A stretch of DNA of 60,000 bases from Tubiluchus corallicola (Eukaryota; Priapulida; Priapulimorpha; Priapulimorphida; Tubiluchidae): positions 622,001 to 682,000 of the forward strand of contig JAQGDQ010000023.1 of assembly GCA_030141605.1 (NCBI GenBank), read 5' to 3'. The first letter of the stretch is position 1, and every line of letters begins with the position of its first letter. The translations under genes and the position numbers were made by a program. Positions 34,901 to 46,661 of the stretch are shown one piece after another. Below the pieces are notes generated by a model. That model worked only from the letters and a program-made list of their open reading frames with translations. It ran no database searches and had not been told where the DNA came from.

Positions 34901-37900
34901 AATAGTACGCTTGTTTAACTTGTTTATCTTTTTAATAGTTGTCAGTCAGATTCGGGCCAATAATTCCCCGTTGTAAATTTTACCAAACTAACAAGTTAAA
35001 AGTGTTTAATTAGTTGCTTGATAAGCAGATTGACGTCATCTCATACTTGGTTTAGCAGCAGAAACCATTCTTTTTTGTTTAAGGATTTGTACAAAATCTG
35101 GTCGTTTGTAATTAGCGGATTTGAAAGCTTTACCTCTTCTAAACATTCAAAACAGTTAAAGTACAAGGTCAGCAAATGAAACAGCAAGACAATTCTTTTC
35201 ACTAATTTTTGCAACAGTAACATGTTTGAAAAAACGTGTTCGTCAAGAAAGCTTTGTTGCTGTACATAAAGCGCAGGCGGCGTCTGTTTATAGCCAACCC
35301 ACAATTAAATAAAAATGCGGTCACGAATTTCGCATGCAAATAATTCTTCTCTTCTTCGGGAGGGAAGTGTGCATTGTTATACACAGACAACTGGTAAACA
35401 GCCTTCTAACTCTACTATATAAGCTACAATGTATAACAATAGTCTAGTTATTGTTTTTAACGATTTGCATACTGTAGTTGTCATTTATTATACAATTTTA
35501 TACTTATGAATGTGTATTCATTTTAATTAGAAAAATCCAGCGATTCACTGTATATTAGCAGTTTTAAGGTGCAAATAAAAACTTTGGATTTTCTTAATAA
35601 AAACGTAATAAAATGTATTAATACCATATCGTGTGTTGCTTATGAGACTGATATAGATATTGCTCTTGTTATAAAGAATTTAAAAAGTTTATTATGAATG
35701 TGTAACTTTGTTTACGGCTCGATTTTTGCAATTGCTTTTCTATTACATATTCCTCACTTTTATGCGCTAATAGACATTTCAGATATTTTTTATTTTTTAC
35801 TGATTTAGGTCATAGTCAGCAGTAATAATTTTTTGACAGTACCACACTTACAGTTAAAGAGATTGAAATCAGATCCCCGACAGAAGCGTAACCTTTCTTT
35901 AAAATCAACACAGAATCCAATATTTCCATTACGCTATATCAAATTGTTGTTGTTTCAACTGAAGTTGTTGTTGCAAGTGTTGTGGATAGTTATTATCGTT
36001 ATTGTAATAGTCATTCTTACTATTGCTGTTGTTGTTGTTGGTAGTGGCTTAAATATGCAAATAGTGTTTGGTGTTACTGTTATTGTTGTTGCCGTTGCCG
36101 TTCTTCATTTTCAAAAATTGTATTGGTTATCGGTACAAGTATGAATTCAAAAACATCACAAATGTGACACAGAACAATCGTTCAAAATACGTGCAATAAT
36201 TCGATAATGCGATGTGGAATTATTGTTTGTATCCAAAGCCTGTTCAACAAACCTTACTTGAGTGAAAAGCCTTAATTAGTTCTTATTGCAAGAACTACGT
36301 GGCGCAAGTTTTAAAATAAATATTTAGAGAGAGTGAGTGATACAGATAGACAGACAGATGGATAGACAGTTGGGCAGAGAAAGAGAAAGAGACAAAGAGA
36401 GGGCAAAAGAGAAGGAAGCGAGAGGGAGAGAAAGAGAAAGAGAAAAGTTACAAAGCAGTTTTTAACATAAAACCTGTCTGTAAAATAAAATATACAATAA
36501 TAGTCAACTGTAAATAATTTTATGGCTTGTACATTTTTATGTGGCTATATTTTTGTTTTCGAATCATGACACGAATATCAATTACTGTAATTTTGTCTTG
36601 CGCCATGTAGGCGTTCAATGTTGACCTATTTCGGTTATATACCAGGAAATCAATTTACTAACGAATGGTGTAATGAAACTTTAGGCATAAATTAACTTTA
36701 AATTTTACGCACATCGTGAGCAGTATAGCATTATAATTGCGCAAAATTGTTAATTATTATCTGACAGTTTATGAACAACACCCAACTTTATGTTGCTAGA
36801 ATTGATAAACTGGCAATAGTAGAAATAAATAATGTGAAAGTTTTAAAGATTTTCAAAAGTTTTAGAAAAGTTCAAAGCTTTGAGTTACAAAAAATAAGGT
36901 GCCATATTTTGATGTCGTGCAGTAATTTATATTCGTTGAGGGAGAAAAAATAGACCATGGAGCTTTGCGCATAATAAACGCATTATAACTAAAGTCGAAT
37001 ACTTATTTGAACTTCGCTATCAATAACATAGCGTACAAAAGCTTTGAAATGATTTTGTACTGTGATTTAATCGTGTTTTAGGCTGCGTATGCAAAAGGTC
37101 AAACGCCGACGTACAGGGTAGGAGAACGACCCCCGGAACCTGTCAGACGCCCAGAAGACTACCTTCCTATGCCCGTACCAATGAACAATGTTTTAGGTAA
37201 GTGTTTTATTGAATTTCCAGCTTCTCGGATTGTCTCCATGAATGAGACATGATTTATTTCAGTAAAATGCTGAAAGTTACCAAACACGAAATTAGGAACA
37301 AATATTTTTGCGGATTATTGGAAATTAAAAATATAGTAGAATAAAGAAGACAGAACTGAAAGAGGCGACAAACTTTATTTTTTGGCTGTCATTCGTATAG
37401 TTTCCTTAACCAAACTGCTTGTTTAACTGATGTTTTTTGTTGTATACAAATTTGTTGTATACAATTAATTAAATTTTAATATCAAACTTGAAAGGCAGGA
37501 AATGTGAAAAAGTTGGGTTTAAAACAGGGGCCTTCTATTTACAAGGCAGACACCTTAGATCACTAAGCAGAAGGTCCCTGGTTCAAATCTTTATTCCAAC
37601 CTTTCATATTTCTTTTCTTTCAAAGTTTTGTACTAAAATTCAGTAAATCAATCTAGACATTATGATTATTCTATTTGTTTCGCTTGTAGACATTGCGGTT
37701 TTCTGTAAGCTTGACGATAATGTCATGACAGTAGACATCACGTTTGAGAGGAACTTTGAAGGAGCGGTCTACGCTAAAGGCCAGTATAAATCAGATGGTT
37801 GCCGCACCGTTGCCGCCCGAAATCAGAGACGGTTGGCCGTTGATTTGCCTTTAGATGGTTGTGGAACCATCACCGACAGAAGCGTAAGTTTAATTAAGTA

Positions 37901-40900
37901 TCCTGGGATTAAATAATCAATTCATTAGTTTATTCCCGTTATGAAAACCACACACAAAATGTAAGGAAATACTATAAGAGGCATAAAGAAAACCTATTAA
38001 ATATTACCGTGTCTTAAAAATAAATAAACTTGGTTAAACAGGTTAAAGCTTTAAGGAATTTTTTATTCCGGGTCCCTTAGTCATGTAAAATTACTAAAAC
38101 AATAGTTCCCTCGGTGATTTATAAGAAAACTACCCGAATTAACCATAACGAGACCACCAGCATTGTACCTTACATTAAAATCAACCTATAATTAATATGG
38201 TAGCAGATCTTCTAATATCATATGTGCATACATTCGTGCAAACGAAAAAGTTAGGTCTATGTATAGTGTTCATTGTAAGCTACTTTGAATTTAGTTAATT
38301 TAGCTATTTTAGTTAATTTGAATCGAAGTGAAAACCATGCAAAATCATTAAAAATAGTTAACGTAATTCTCACTAACAATACTGTAGGTGAATCGACGAC
38401 TTTTATCAAAAATTATAAAAATTATGTTTCACTTTCCATTCTCTGTTTTCTTTCTTATTGTAGTGCTGTCACTGTGCAACACTTTAACATTCCTTATTGT
38501 TATTTAACCTGTTTCCAACAGAAGGTTGTAGTTAAAGAAAAGAATTGGTTGTGGTTAAAGAAAAGGCACGGCACGGCACGGCACGGCACGGCACGGCACG
38601 GCACGGCACGACACGACACGCCACCACGACACGATAAGACGAGACGAGACGAGACGAGACGAGACGAGACGAGACGAGACGAGACGAGACGAGACAAGAC
38701 AAGATAAGACAAGATAAGATAAGATAAACATTTATTTTACGTCCATTTTAAAAAGCTGCAAGAACTTGTGTCACCGACGAATTAAATAAAACCATTCAAT
38801 TACAGTTAAAAACTACTTAATTCATTTATAATGTTGCAATAATTCTCGCTAGACTTCGAAACTGCCTTGTTTCCTAGGGAGAAGGTTACGATGCACGAAC
38901 GTATTTTAACAACACAATCATCGTAATGAGTGAATTCGCTTGGGGAATATTGGAGATGGGTGACAGGGCTTATGAAGTTTCATGTAGATTTGGTGGAACG
39001 CAGGTTGAGAGCTTGAACTACAATCTTCAAGTACCGTAAGTAGCAAATGTGTCAAAGTATTCTGTAAAATATAAATCATGTAAATGTGAAAATCTTTATA
39101 GTGCCTTATGTGTTCCGTGCGAAGTGCATGTTAGCACAGTGGCATACTTACGACTCAAATAAACTTAAAATGATATTTCATGCACTATTTTAATTTCAGA
39201 GATGTAGACGCAAACCAAGTAACTTCCACACCCATAAGATTCAGCTCCTGTAACATGAAAATTGTGGAAGGAAGAAATCCTGTCATTGCTGGCGTTTCTG
39301 TCCTCAATCTTGGACAAATTGCAACCATGGCTTTTTGGATTGACAACCAGGGTACGAATAACAAATTTATAACGAGTGTAAAGCGGTTAAATTATATTTA
39401 CGAAAGAAAAGGTAAATTATTATCTTTTTTGAGGAGTACAGATGCTTTGTCCTTGCAGCATTAGGCCTGTCTGTGTAAATTTCTCGGACTAGATATCAAG
39501 TCAGTCTTAAAATAGAAAACAGACACAAATGATTGATGCAACTAAGAAAATAGATTTCTTAAACTATTAACAAAAATAGTTATTTTAGGGGCCGTTTGGA
39601 ACATTCTTAATTTTTTCATTTTTATCCGGAGAACGGTGTTACACTTGTGGTCTGAAATATTGTCTTATGTCATTTCTTATTGTGTGATTTCTCAGGCTAT
39701 TTTTCGTTCTGATAGTGTAATCGAGAGTCTTCGCAGAGATACTTACTTAGTCTGTTGGTGTTATTTTGCAGGTGGAATATTTGATCTTTCTGTATTTGAC
39801 TGTTACGCTCATGATGGCATGGGAATGTCTAGACTCGAACTTATTGACGAAGATGGGTAAAAACTTCAATGTGGAACAATTAAATTAACACTGCAAAGCT
39901 TGTTATCATCATTAACAGTTTAGTTAATAAGCTGGTACCTGTTGTTGTTGTTGTTGTTGTTGTTGCTCCTGTTGTGATTCAGCGTTTTATCATCTGCAGC
40001 AGCACTAACAACATCGCCACAAGCATTATCATTAAAGAAAATGCCTTCTGATCATTTTCTTGTTATTTTTGCAGTTGTCCAGCTCACAAGAAAGTCATTG
40101 GACATTCCCAGCGATCAACAGGAATCAGCCGTGGCAACACTTACATGTTTGCGCATTTTAAAGCATTCAAGTTCCCGGATGTGACAAATGTCTACTTCTC
40201 ATGTCAGTGTAGAGTGTGCTTTGATCATTGTTATCCTGTAAGTACACATTTTGGGCCTGTAGCAATATTCTTAATTTTGACAAAATTTTAAGGCGCTAAA
40301 TTTTAAATCTTATTATCAACAGAGACAGCTGAAAATCAGGCTTTTAAAATGTCATTTCCATTAAAACAAACAATATAATCACCCTAATAAGATTTAGATA
40401 TTGCAAGTATTAAGCTTATTATACACCAAATAAAAAATAAACAATATACATTAAGACACATACATATACATACACCATATACATTATATAAGAACATGCA
40501 ATACATTCATATGCACATAAGAAGCAACACAATAGTGAGGGGCGGTTTAGGGGAGACATAAAGAGCAAGCGCTTCTTTAGAAAATATTAAGAAAGCATTT
40601 TAGGATTGACATAATTTAATCACCGTTTAAAAAGGTTTGCATTTCGAGCTTTTATCAATGGTGCATCATTTGCAATTTCTTGTAAACTATTCCAAACCGG
40701 AGCAGCATTATTAAACAAGAATGAACAAATGTTTTTAGCAGATCGCCTAACATACATTTTAAGCGAATCGTTACTTCTTGTAATCACTAGATGTAGCTAA
40801 ACTAAAAAACTGATCAAACACCAAGAACTTTTTTCCATGCAGAAACTAGTTAGGCATTTATATGCGGCTCTTTTTTTCCTGTTATAGTAAAGTTAATAAC

Positions 40901-43124
40901 GGCAACAATGAATAGGTGTTAGACTAAAATAATACAAAATGAAATAAAACAAAGAAAAATAGCTCGACGGTTACATATATTAACACGAAGTTACTACGCC
41001 TTAAATATAGGCAACATAGTAACTTGCGCCATCTGTTGATAGTCATTGTGAATACATTAGATCACTTTTGATCGATTATCCTTCATTAGCAAATACTAAC
41101 ATTCACCTGCACTAAAATATAAAGCTAGACAAGCATCTTTTCCGGATATTTTTAATGATGTCATTATTTCAGACTGAATGTGACGCAAGAAGGAGGAAGC
41201 GTGATACAAGTGAAATGACGTCAAGTGATCGCTTGATACGTGATCCTGAAGGCAATGAGATCAAACCTGGCGAATCCGTGGGTGATGAATTAATGAGTGA
41301 AAGCATAACTGTCATGGTACCCGGAGCTGAGACAATTATATATGATGGTATGTTAAGCACAAAAGCCCAACTGCTGGCCAGTGATTGTGAACATCAACAG
41401 ATTTAACTTTGAAAAATTTCAGACATAGATGGATTCTATAGGACATATCCATATTATTAGAAGAAAATCGCAAAATGTTTCAACACCTGTCTTGTGTCAT
41501 CCTCAGTTGAAAGTGTTCAAAAGGCGTTGTTGGCAAAACAGGAAGTAATAAAGTGGATGAACTGCCATAATCATTATACATAAGTAATTGCAGTTCACAG
41601 AGATTCAGTATGTGCTGTGTGAACTGGTTGTATATGTAGTTTTAGCAGGCGCTGAAGCTGATATAGCACGCAAAGCACGCAAAAAATATCAGGCTTGGCT
41701 GCATATTCTAAGCTCACAACATTTTTTGAATTTTTGAATCATTTGAAACTTTTTCGAATCTTACCACAGAAAAAACTACACATTCTATCATTGCTTGTAG
41801 AACTTTGTATTCTTGTACCATTCTGAATTGCCTTCAATGAATGAAATCAATGCCTTCCAAGGACGCCGGCACAGAAAGATGTTGAGTATAAAATGACCAA
41901 AGAAAATCTTAGATCAGGATCCATATCATATAACAAAGAACAAGGATTGGATTGAGGTCATTCAGAAATGTCGGCTTTGGTGGATTGGACATGTCATTAG
42001 ATTACCATAGGATTCTCCACTTACTACAGCATTACATCAAGCACTAATGCCTGGGAAGAGGACGACAGCTGATAGCATATTTAAATGTTCTGAAGAAAGA
42101 TTCATTAAGTACTCCACTTGACTTAAACAACGTAGATACTTGGCATGAGGCAGCAGAGCGGAGACATCACATCACATTATGAATGATGCAATATTGCATA
42201 ACGGAAGCGCCTAACCTAAGATGATGATGTATGCAGTAGGACGCATCTGGGAGGAGATGCAATGAAAGAACACAATACAAATTGAAAAATTTTAAAATAC
42301 GGATGGAATTAAATAAAAGGACTTTAAAATGAACATAAACCTGGTTTTAATCGTGAGCAGTTCTATCCCGTTAACTCACTTCACTTAAATATTTTAATTT
42401 CGTATTATGCTTCGCCATTCAGCTCTGCCCAGCTTCATCTTAGTACATAAAGTATTGTGATACTGACTGTAATTACTTCCGCATAATGTTGTGACATTTG
42501 AACAAAGTGTGACTTTCTGATTTGACTAACTCCACACTTTGAACGTTCGGCATTCTACTGATGATCACACAAGACAGGTGTTGAAATGTTCTGATATTAT
42601 GTTTTAATATTGTGAATATGTTCCATGCAATCGTTCTGTGTCTGAAGCTTTTATTTACAAACATATTCAGGAAACATTAAAGATGAAATGAGACATGATT
42701 CATTAAGAATATTTCATTATTAATATTCGCGCACTAAGTTAGGTCAGTGACACTGCATGAAAAGCAGTACATCACGTGTAGGCCCACATTTAAGGGTTAG
42801 CAAACAAATATTTGCTGACTTTACATCTGGTATGAAGGCGTCTGCAGCTGAAGCAGAATGACTGTTTACTTTTGTGTGATATTATCTAATGTATTTTAAT
42901 TTTCCTTTGATGCAGAAGAATCAGGGGCCATCCGTCGTGTATCCAGTGATCAGACAACAACCATTGGCAGTGCATGCGTACCACGTATCACTTTCATTGC
43001 TGGAATCAGTGGCATCGTGGCGTTGCTGTTCTTGACCATTATTGTAGCTGGTGTGATTCATGCCAGGTCGCGCCAGACCAAACGCACTGACAGTACCGAT
43101 AACTTCAGTTTTAGAGGAAACTAA
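28924..43124 (+). CDS. Zona pellucida-domain type I membrane protein
   Basis: Gene model: 28924-28959, 37082-37196, 37690-37883, 38878-39035, 39200-39351, 39772-39856, 40075-40237, 41173-41347 and 42916-43124; 1287 bases, 428 codons. Signal peptide at 1 to about 16, a short proline-rich linker, then a ZP domain from about 52 to 304. The four ZP-N cysteines are C56, C88, C108 and C151. The ZP-C half includes FKFPDVTNVYFSC and a Cys-rich end. A consensus furin site RRRKR lies at 307-311, followed by an acidic spacer, one membrane segment (about 384-407) and a 20-residue cytosolic tail. ZP proteins are secreted or membrane-released after furin cleavage and polymerise into extracellular matrix. 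Intron 1 is 8.1 kb. The pattern resembles cuticlin/dumpy-type invertebrate ZP proteins; I cannot name an orthologue. Confidence 0.92.
32781..32987. repeat. Spaced direct repeat in ZP intron 1
   Basis: AACTTATATTAGCTGCAGGT begins both 32781-32827 and 32941-32987. The following bases also match (CAGTAAT.ACA...ATTTTGTAT.TTGT) with few changes. The copies are 160 bases apart. Confidence 0.8.
35940..36110. repeat. TTG/ATT triplet-rich tract
   Basis: Imperfect runs of GTT, ATT and TTG triplets with a clean GTTGTTGTTGTTG core. Open on the plus strand (Val/Ile/Leu-rich), but this comes from the triplet bias and is not a gene. Confidence 0.5.
36325..36450. repeat. GA-rich simple repeat
   Basis: Purine-rich run of GAGA, GATA, GACA and AAGAG words in ZP intron 1. 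Strand-asymmetric and low complexity. Confidence 0.7.
37082..37196 (+). CDS. ZP gene exon 2
   Basis: Codons 13-50: AAYAKGQTPTYRVGERPPEP and a further proline-rich stretch. Acceptor GTTTTAG, donor G|GTAAGT. Linker between signal peptide and ZP domain. Confidence 0.82.
37515..37600 (-). repeat. tRNA-like or SINE relic in ZP intron 2
   Basis: On the minus strand TGCTTAGTGATCTAAGG resembles an A box, and GTTTTAAACCC, about 45 bases later, a decayed B box. On the plus strand the same block also ends in GGTTCAAATC, a B-box-like word. The symmetry and mismatches argue against an active tRNA gene. Confidence 0.3.
37690..37883 (+). CDS. ZP gene exon 3 (ZP-N)
   Basis: Codons 51-115. IAVFCKLDDNVMTVDITF begins the ZP domain; FEGAVYAKGQY and LPLDGCGTITDRS are typical. 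Acceptor CTTGTAG, donor AGC|GTAAGT. Carries cysteines 1-3. Confidence 0.93.
38564..38740 (-). repeat. Mosaic pentanucleotide array at LINE-like 3' tail
   Basis: On the plus strand successive blocks are (GGCAC)n at 38564-38610, (GACAC)n to about 38634, (GACGA)n at 38639-38694 and (GACAA/GATAA)n to 38728. TAAACATTTATTTTACG follows, the complement of an AATAAA-bearing 3' end. On the minus strand this is a TTATC tail that has changed unit stepwise. It lies in ZP intron 3, 137 bases before exon 4. Confidence 0.8.
38878..39035 (+). CDS. ZP gene exon 4 (ZP-N end)
   Basis: Codons 116-167 plus two bases. TYFNNTIIVMSEF and DRAYEVSCRF are the last strands of ZP-N, with cysteine 4 and one NNT glycosylation site. 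Acceptor TTCCTAG, donor CC|GTAAGT. Confidence 0.93.
39200..39351 (+). CDS. ZP gene exon 5
   Basis: Codons 168-218: from PDVDANQV through NMKIVEGRNPVIAG to FWIDNQ. Start of the ZP-C half. Acceptor TTTCAG, donor G|GTACGA. Confidence 0.92.
39772..39856 (+). CDS. ZP gene exon 6
   Basis: Codons 219-246: GGIFDLSVFDCYAHDGMGMS and on to IDEDG. The DCYAHDG block is conserved in ZP-C domains. Acceptor TTTTGCAG, donor GG|GTAAAA. Confidence 0.92.
39939..39967. repeat. (TTG)n microsatellite
   Basis: About nine uninterrupted TTG units in ZP intron 6. Confidence 0.9.
40075..40237 (+). CDS. ZP gene exon 7
   Basis: Codons 247-301: GCPAHKKVIGH, then FKAFKFPDVTNVYFSCQCRV and DHCYP, the final Cys-rich strands of ZP-C. 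Acceptor TTTTTGCAG, donor CCT|GTAAGT. Confidence 0.94.
40430..40769 (-). mobile_element. LINE 3' end in ZP intron 7
   Basis: From 40769 to 40620 the minus strand reads DSLKMYVRRSAKNICSFLFN, then NAAPVWNSLQEIAND and a final helix ending NLFKR-stop, the standard C terminus of non-LTR polymerases. The 3' untranslated part runs on to about 40430. The frame shown is intact but the copy is 5'-truncated. Confidence 0.7.
41173..41347 (+). CDS. ZP gene exon 8 (furin site)
   Basis: Codons 302-359. TECDARRRKRDTSE carries the last ZP cysteine and the consensus furin cleavage site; the rest is acidic. Acceptor ATTTCAG, donor G|GTATGT. Confidence 0.92.
41838..42180 (+). mobile_element. LINE polymerase remnant in ZP intron 8
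   Basis: The plus strand reads NAFQGRRHRKM, then KCRLWWIGHVIRLP and MPGKRT. This matches the CLR.I..I and RLRWLGHVLRMP..R blocks near the C terminus of non-LTR polymerases. Several stops are present and the copy is dead. It belongs to a different LINE group from the copies ending in WNSLP. Confidence 0.55.
42916..43124 (+). CDS. ZP gene exon 9 (membrane anchor, stop)
   Basis: Codons 360-428 and TAA. Membrane segment FIAGISGIVALLFLTIIVAG flanked by PRIT and HARSRQTKR, the positive-inside pattern of a type I protein. Acceptor GATGCAG. Confidence 0.92.
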
Positions 43125-43245
43125 GAGCTCAAAATCAAAATGCCAGAAATCTTTGCTCACAAGTCAATGAGAATAGAAAACAAGGTATGCCGTCTTGGGA
43201 ATTAAGTAAATTAAATTTATCAAAACCCAGAAATTTGAATCGATC

Positions 43246-43251
43246 AATAAA
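43246..43251 (+). terminator. ZP gene polyadenylation signal
   Basis: AATAAA about 120 bases past the stop, with a second copy overlapping just after it. Later AATAAA copies (near 44301 and 44507) could give longer 3' ends. Confidence 0.5.
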
Positions 43252-44721
43252 ATAAATTTCTGCAACTTAAAATTTTTAATAATAATTAATTATTGTTATG
43301 TGCGCTATAACTAATTAACATTCTTACCAGTACTGACAAATCTAAACCAAAGTTTGTGTAATTTTATCTGATAGTTCACAGTGCAACGCACTTTCAATAG
43401 ACAAATTTGGGACATTTGCAATTTGATATTCTATAAACTTTGTTGTTTATATTGCCGCGTTAGTTATATTTAACATTTTCACGATTTTCTACGGGGGTTT
43501 GTAACTAAAATAAATTTAGCTTTTATCACGTGTATTTTGTACGGACAAATAATAAGCAAAATAGGTTTCATTATTGTGAGCTTCAGTAAATCTGTCAGAA
43601 AACTGTGTTAGATAAGAAGTTATACGGTAGTAACCACTAATCAGTACTTTTAAAGCCTATAATAACAACCCGAATGCTTTGCGTAGATCTAACCTTTGTG
43701 CTTTTGTAAGACTACAATATATTTTTTAAAAAGTTCAAGTTCTAAAGCTTTGAAAGTCATTTTTAATGCTCGCACATGCAGTGTGGTCATTTCAAAAATT
43801 TCAAAATGTGCCAATTATTAAGTTACAGATCGACATTGTTATGACCTATCAATGTCAATTTTGTCTGGGTGATAGACCTATCACTATATATTAAGAAAAA
43901 TATATAAATGAAAAAAACAAACAAGAAAAACGAAGTTTGCAGTTAAGTAGACATCTTCTGAAGTCCGTCACGGTAGTAATTAAGTAGTTCGCCTTAATTA
44001 GTTGTAAGTTATTATGTAGTTATATGTACATATTTATCTATTATTATATGTTACGAACTGGAATAGTAAGAGAGACAGTGAAAACTCTATACAGGAATTT
44101 TCATTAGAATCTAAATGCTCAATTTTAATTGTAATGTGCAAAGCTTCAGAGTGTTAGCACATCTGCGCTACTGCTGTGATAATCTGTGTTAAGCGTGTTG
44201 TCGTTTTGTTGTTACTTTTGTGTAAACCTGGTAAAATTTAATAGTTTTTGCGTACCATCTACATAGTGCAAATGCCTGCATCAATGTATAATTATTATAT
44301 AAATAAAAAGTATGCTATTTTGAAATGTTTCCTTATGCATTTATAAGTTTAATTTTACTTACTAACAAAAATTTCTAATTGCATTTCAAAATGGATGTTA
44401 CCAGATACGTAGCAGATTCGCACCCAGCATGAATAGAGGTTTTGGTTTTCAGTGGAAACAGTTTCATGAAATTCTTTTTTTAGATGCTACGTTGTTAGTT
44501 GATTCTTAATAAACACTTCAAAAAGAAAAACAACATTTCATGAAATCCTTGCTGTTAGGACTATAATAAGTATATAAATTAGACCGAACAGTTTGAGCCA
44601 CTGCTAATAAGCATGCAATTTAAATTTCCTATTTCATTTTTGTTTAGCTAAGCCCTAAGCTAAAAAGCCTTACCGAAAGCTTACCCTAAGCTAAAATTCT
44701 CATTACCTATTATGCCACATG

Positions 44722-44899
44722 GGAAGGAGTTTATAATTCTCCACACAATTTAAATACCTTAACCCTAACCTAGCCCTAATCTTAACCCTAACCCAACCCT
44801 GACCCCATCCCTAAACCTAACCCTAATCCTAATCCTAACGTTAATCCTAATCCGCTTTTGGAACTAATTTCTTGTGTGAGGGAATTGTAAACTTTAGCC
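44722..44899. mobile_element. MITE with telomere-like core, copy 2
   Basis: A 178-base element flanked by the perfect 8-base duplication GCCACATG at 44714-44721 and 44900-44907. The ends GGAAGGAGTTTATAATTC and (reverse complement) GGCTAAAGTTTACAATTC, both then running into CACACAA, are imperfect inverted repeats of about 27 bases. The core of about 95 bases is a degenerate (CCCTAA)n tract. Same family as 7675-7788. Confidence 0.75.
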
Positions 44900-45668
44900 G
44901 CCACATGAATATGAAAAAAGATTTGTAGATGTTTGTCAAGTTGTAGCTTATAGAGTTCTTACAGTGAGTTAAACTTAATTTGATGTTCATATTTTAAATT
45001 TGAAAGTAGCTTGATAATTAATTTGGCTATGAAATAATGATGATATTCTACACTGAGAAAGATATCGAAGACTGTTGAAGAATCGTAATATTATAAATTA
45101 CTATTTCGAGGCAGGAGACGGAGTTGGAATCAGACGTTCCAAAATTCTATGAGCCAGAATCTGGGATTCTTTCTACCGACAGCCCTGTGCTGCTGCTACT
45201 CTTCCTGTTGTTTGCTAGTCTTACTTGATTACAAAATGAAATACAATTCTTCACATTTTTTGTCCATTTTTTAATTTTTGACATACCAGCCACGCAACTC
45301 ATAGATTCTTGAAGAATCTGACCTGCCCACATCAATGCTCATTCGTAACTACAGTCATGTATTTCCTAACAATTAATTCGCACATGATAACGCAATTTTA
45401 ATCTTGTTTGAGGCGAAGAACGAGAGTAGTGTTACTTTCAGATTCCGAAATTTATATCAGTATTGGGTTTAAATAACGTACACGCACACTGCCAGTACAT
45501 CCTTAAGTTAAAATTAAGTATAATATTAGGCATACCTTTTTTATAGGCCTATGCATGTGTACAAAAAATTGAGTTCTTCTTGCCGCTTGGATAATCAAAT
45601 TTTACTCAAAATATTTCGTTTTCGTTTTCATTCCACAGCTTACAATCACCGAAGACCTTTTCGACAAA

Positions 45669-45771
45669 ACGCAAAATTTTGCGTGGTAATGGAAAAGGTT
45701 TGCGAGGAAATGCGAAACTTTGCGAGTGATCGCAATACTTTGCGAAGGAACGCAAAAGGTTTGCGTTTGCT
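45669..45771. repeat. Degenerate CGCAAA/TTTGCG minisatellite
   Basis: About five copies of a roughly 20-base unit near CGCAAAACTTTGCGAGGAA. Each unit is itself a partial palindrome (GCAAA..TTTGC). Confidence 0.65.
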
Positions 45772-46661
45772 CGTAAAATTTTTTCAGAAAAATTTATATT
45801 GTCGCCTTACGGGCTCTGTAAAATTCTTATTACTAATAAAAAATTGTTGCCTGTTCCCTATTAAACACTTTATCAGACGACATTTTTTAATTAGCATTTC
45901 ATTTTAACCCAAAACACTTTTAACGATATTATTGTTAAAAAATGGTTTTAAAAGACTGAAAGACAGCACAAATTAAAATCTACAATAAGTTACAGAATGT
46001 TACTTTGTAACAAAAGTCACGTGACTTTCAACTTGCCAATATGTGAATTATGTGAATGTGATTTTATTCGTTTCTTTCATTGATTCTGAATATGCCCTTT
46101 AGGAAAAGTAAGTGCAACCAATAAAAAAAAACTAAGAAAAATTTTCTTGCAAGGACTAGGGTTGGAACCAAAATGAAAAGTAAAAGCAAAAAAGCCTTAT
46201 ATCTTTTACCGTGACGTTTTCAACTTCCTACCTATCGAGTACAATTCTTATTAAGCGCATATTTGAACAAACTACAGCTACTCCGGATCCAGGCTGGAGA
46301 AGGTGTTCTTTAAAAGAGAAACTCGACATATCAACATCATCGTTTTTATATATAAAAAAGTAATGATAGATTTGGCAAATCTCTATTAATCGTTTGCGAA
46401 TCTAGATTTTTTGGAATGTGCTTATTTTTGTTCTTGGTGAGCTACACTTCTCTCCTATGTTTTTATAGAAATGAAACAGGTGAGATGTGTACGCTAGTGG
46501 TAAATCGCGGACTACTATATTTATGCTTAAGTCAACAAGGAACAAACTATTTAGTTATAAAACACCGAGTGACGCTCGTAATTAGACGCATTCATTATGC
46601 GTTAACGTTTATGGTTGAAATGTTTAACAAAACTACAATTTAGATATTATAAACTTAAATT

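Larger units (their letters stand above)
28960..37081 (+). other. 8.1-kb first coding intron of ZP gene
   Basis: GTGAGT..TTTTAG intron. It holds a 47-base spaced duplication (32781-32987), a C run at about 30040, TTG-type triplet runs (35940-36110) and a GA-rich stretch (36325-36450). I see no nested gene. Length and position would suit regulatory sequence, but I see no recognisable element. Confidence 0.6.
43125..46661. other. Intergenic region between ZP and ETS genes
   Basis: Contains the ZP 3' untranslated region, a CTAAGC-rich patch (44645-44695), an inverted-repeat element with a telomere-like core (44722-44899) and a GCAAA minisatellite (45669-45771). A TATA-like run near 46347 lies about 300 bases before the ETS start codon but is not convincing in such A+T-rich sequence. 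Nothing else was recognised. Confidence 0.5.

Noticed and set aside
37515-37600. B-box-like word on each strand, suggesting a bidirectional tRNA gene
   Set aside because: No complete cloverleaf on either strand; kept only as a weak tRNA-like relic.
38285-38707. 140-codon plus-strand frame with His-Gly-Thr-Ala-Arg repeats
   Set aside because: The second half is the pentanucleotide array and the first half is intronic A+T-rich sequence between ZP exons 3 and 4.
44757-44852. CCCTAA-rich tract as evidence for a chromosome end or fusion point
   Set aside because: The tract is short, degenerate and enclosed by inverted ends and an 8-base target duplication, with ordinary genes on both sides.
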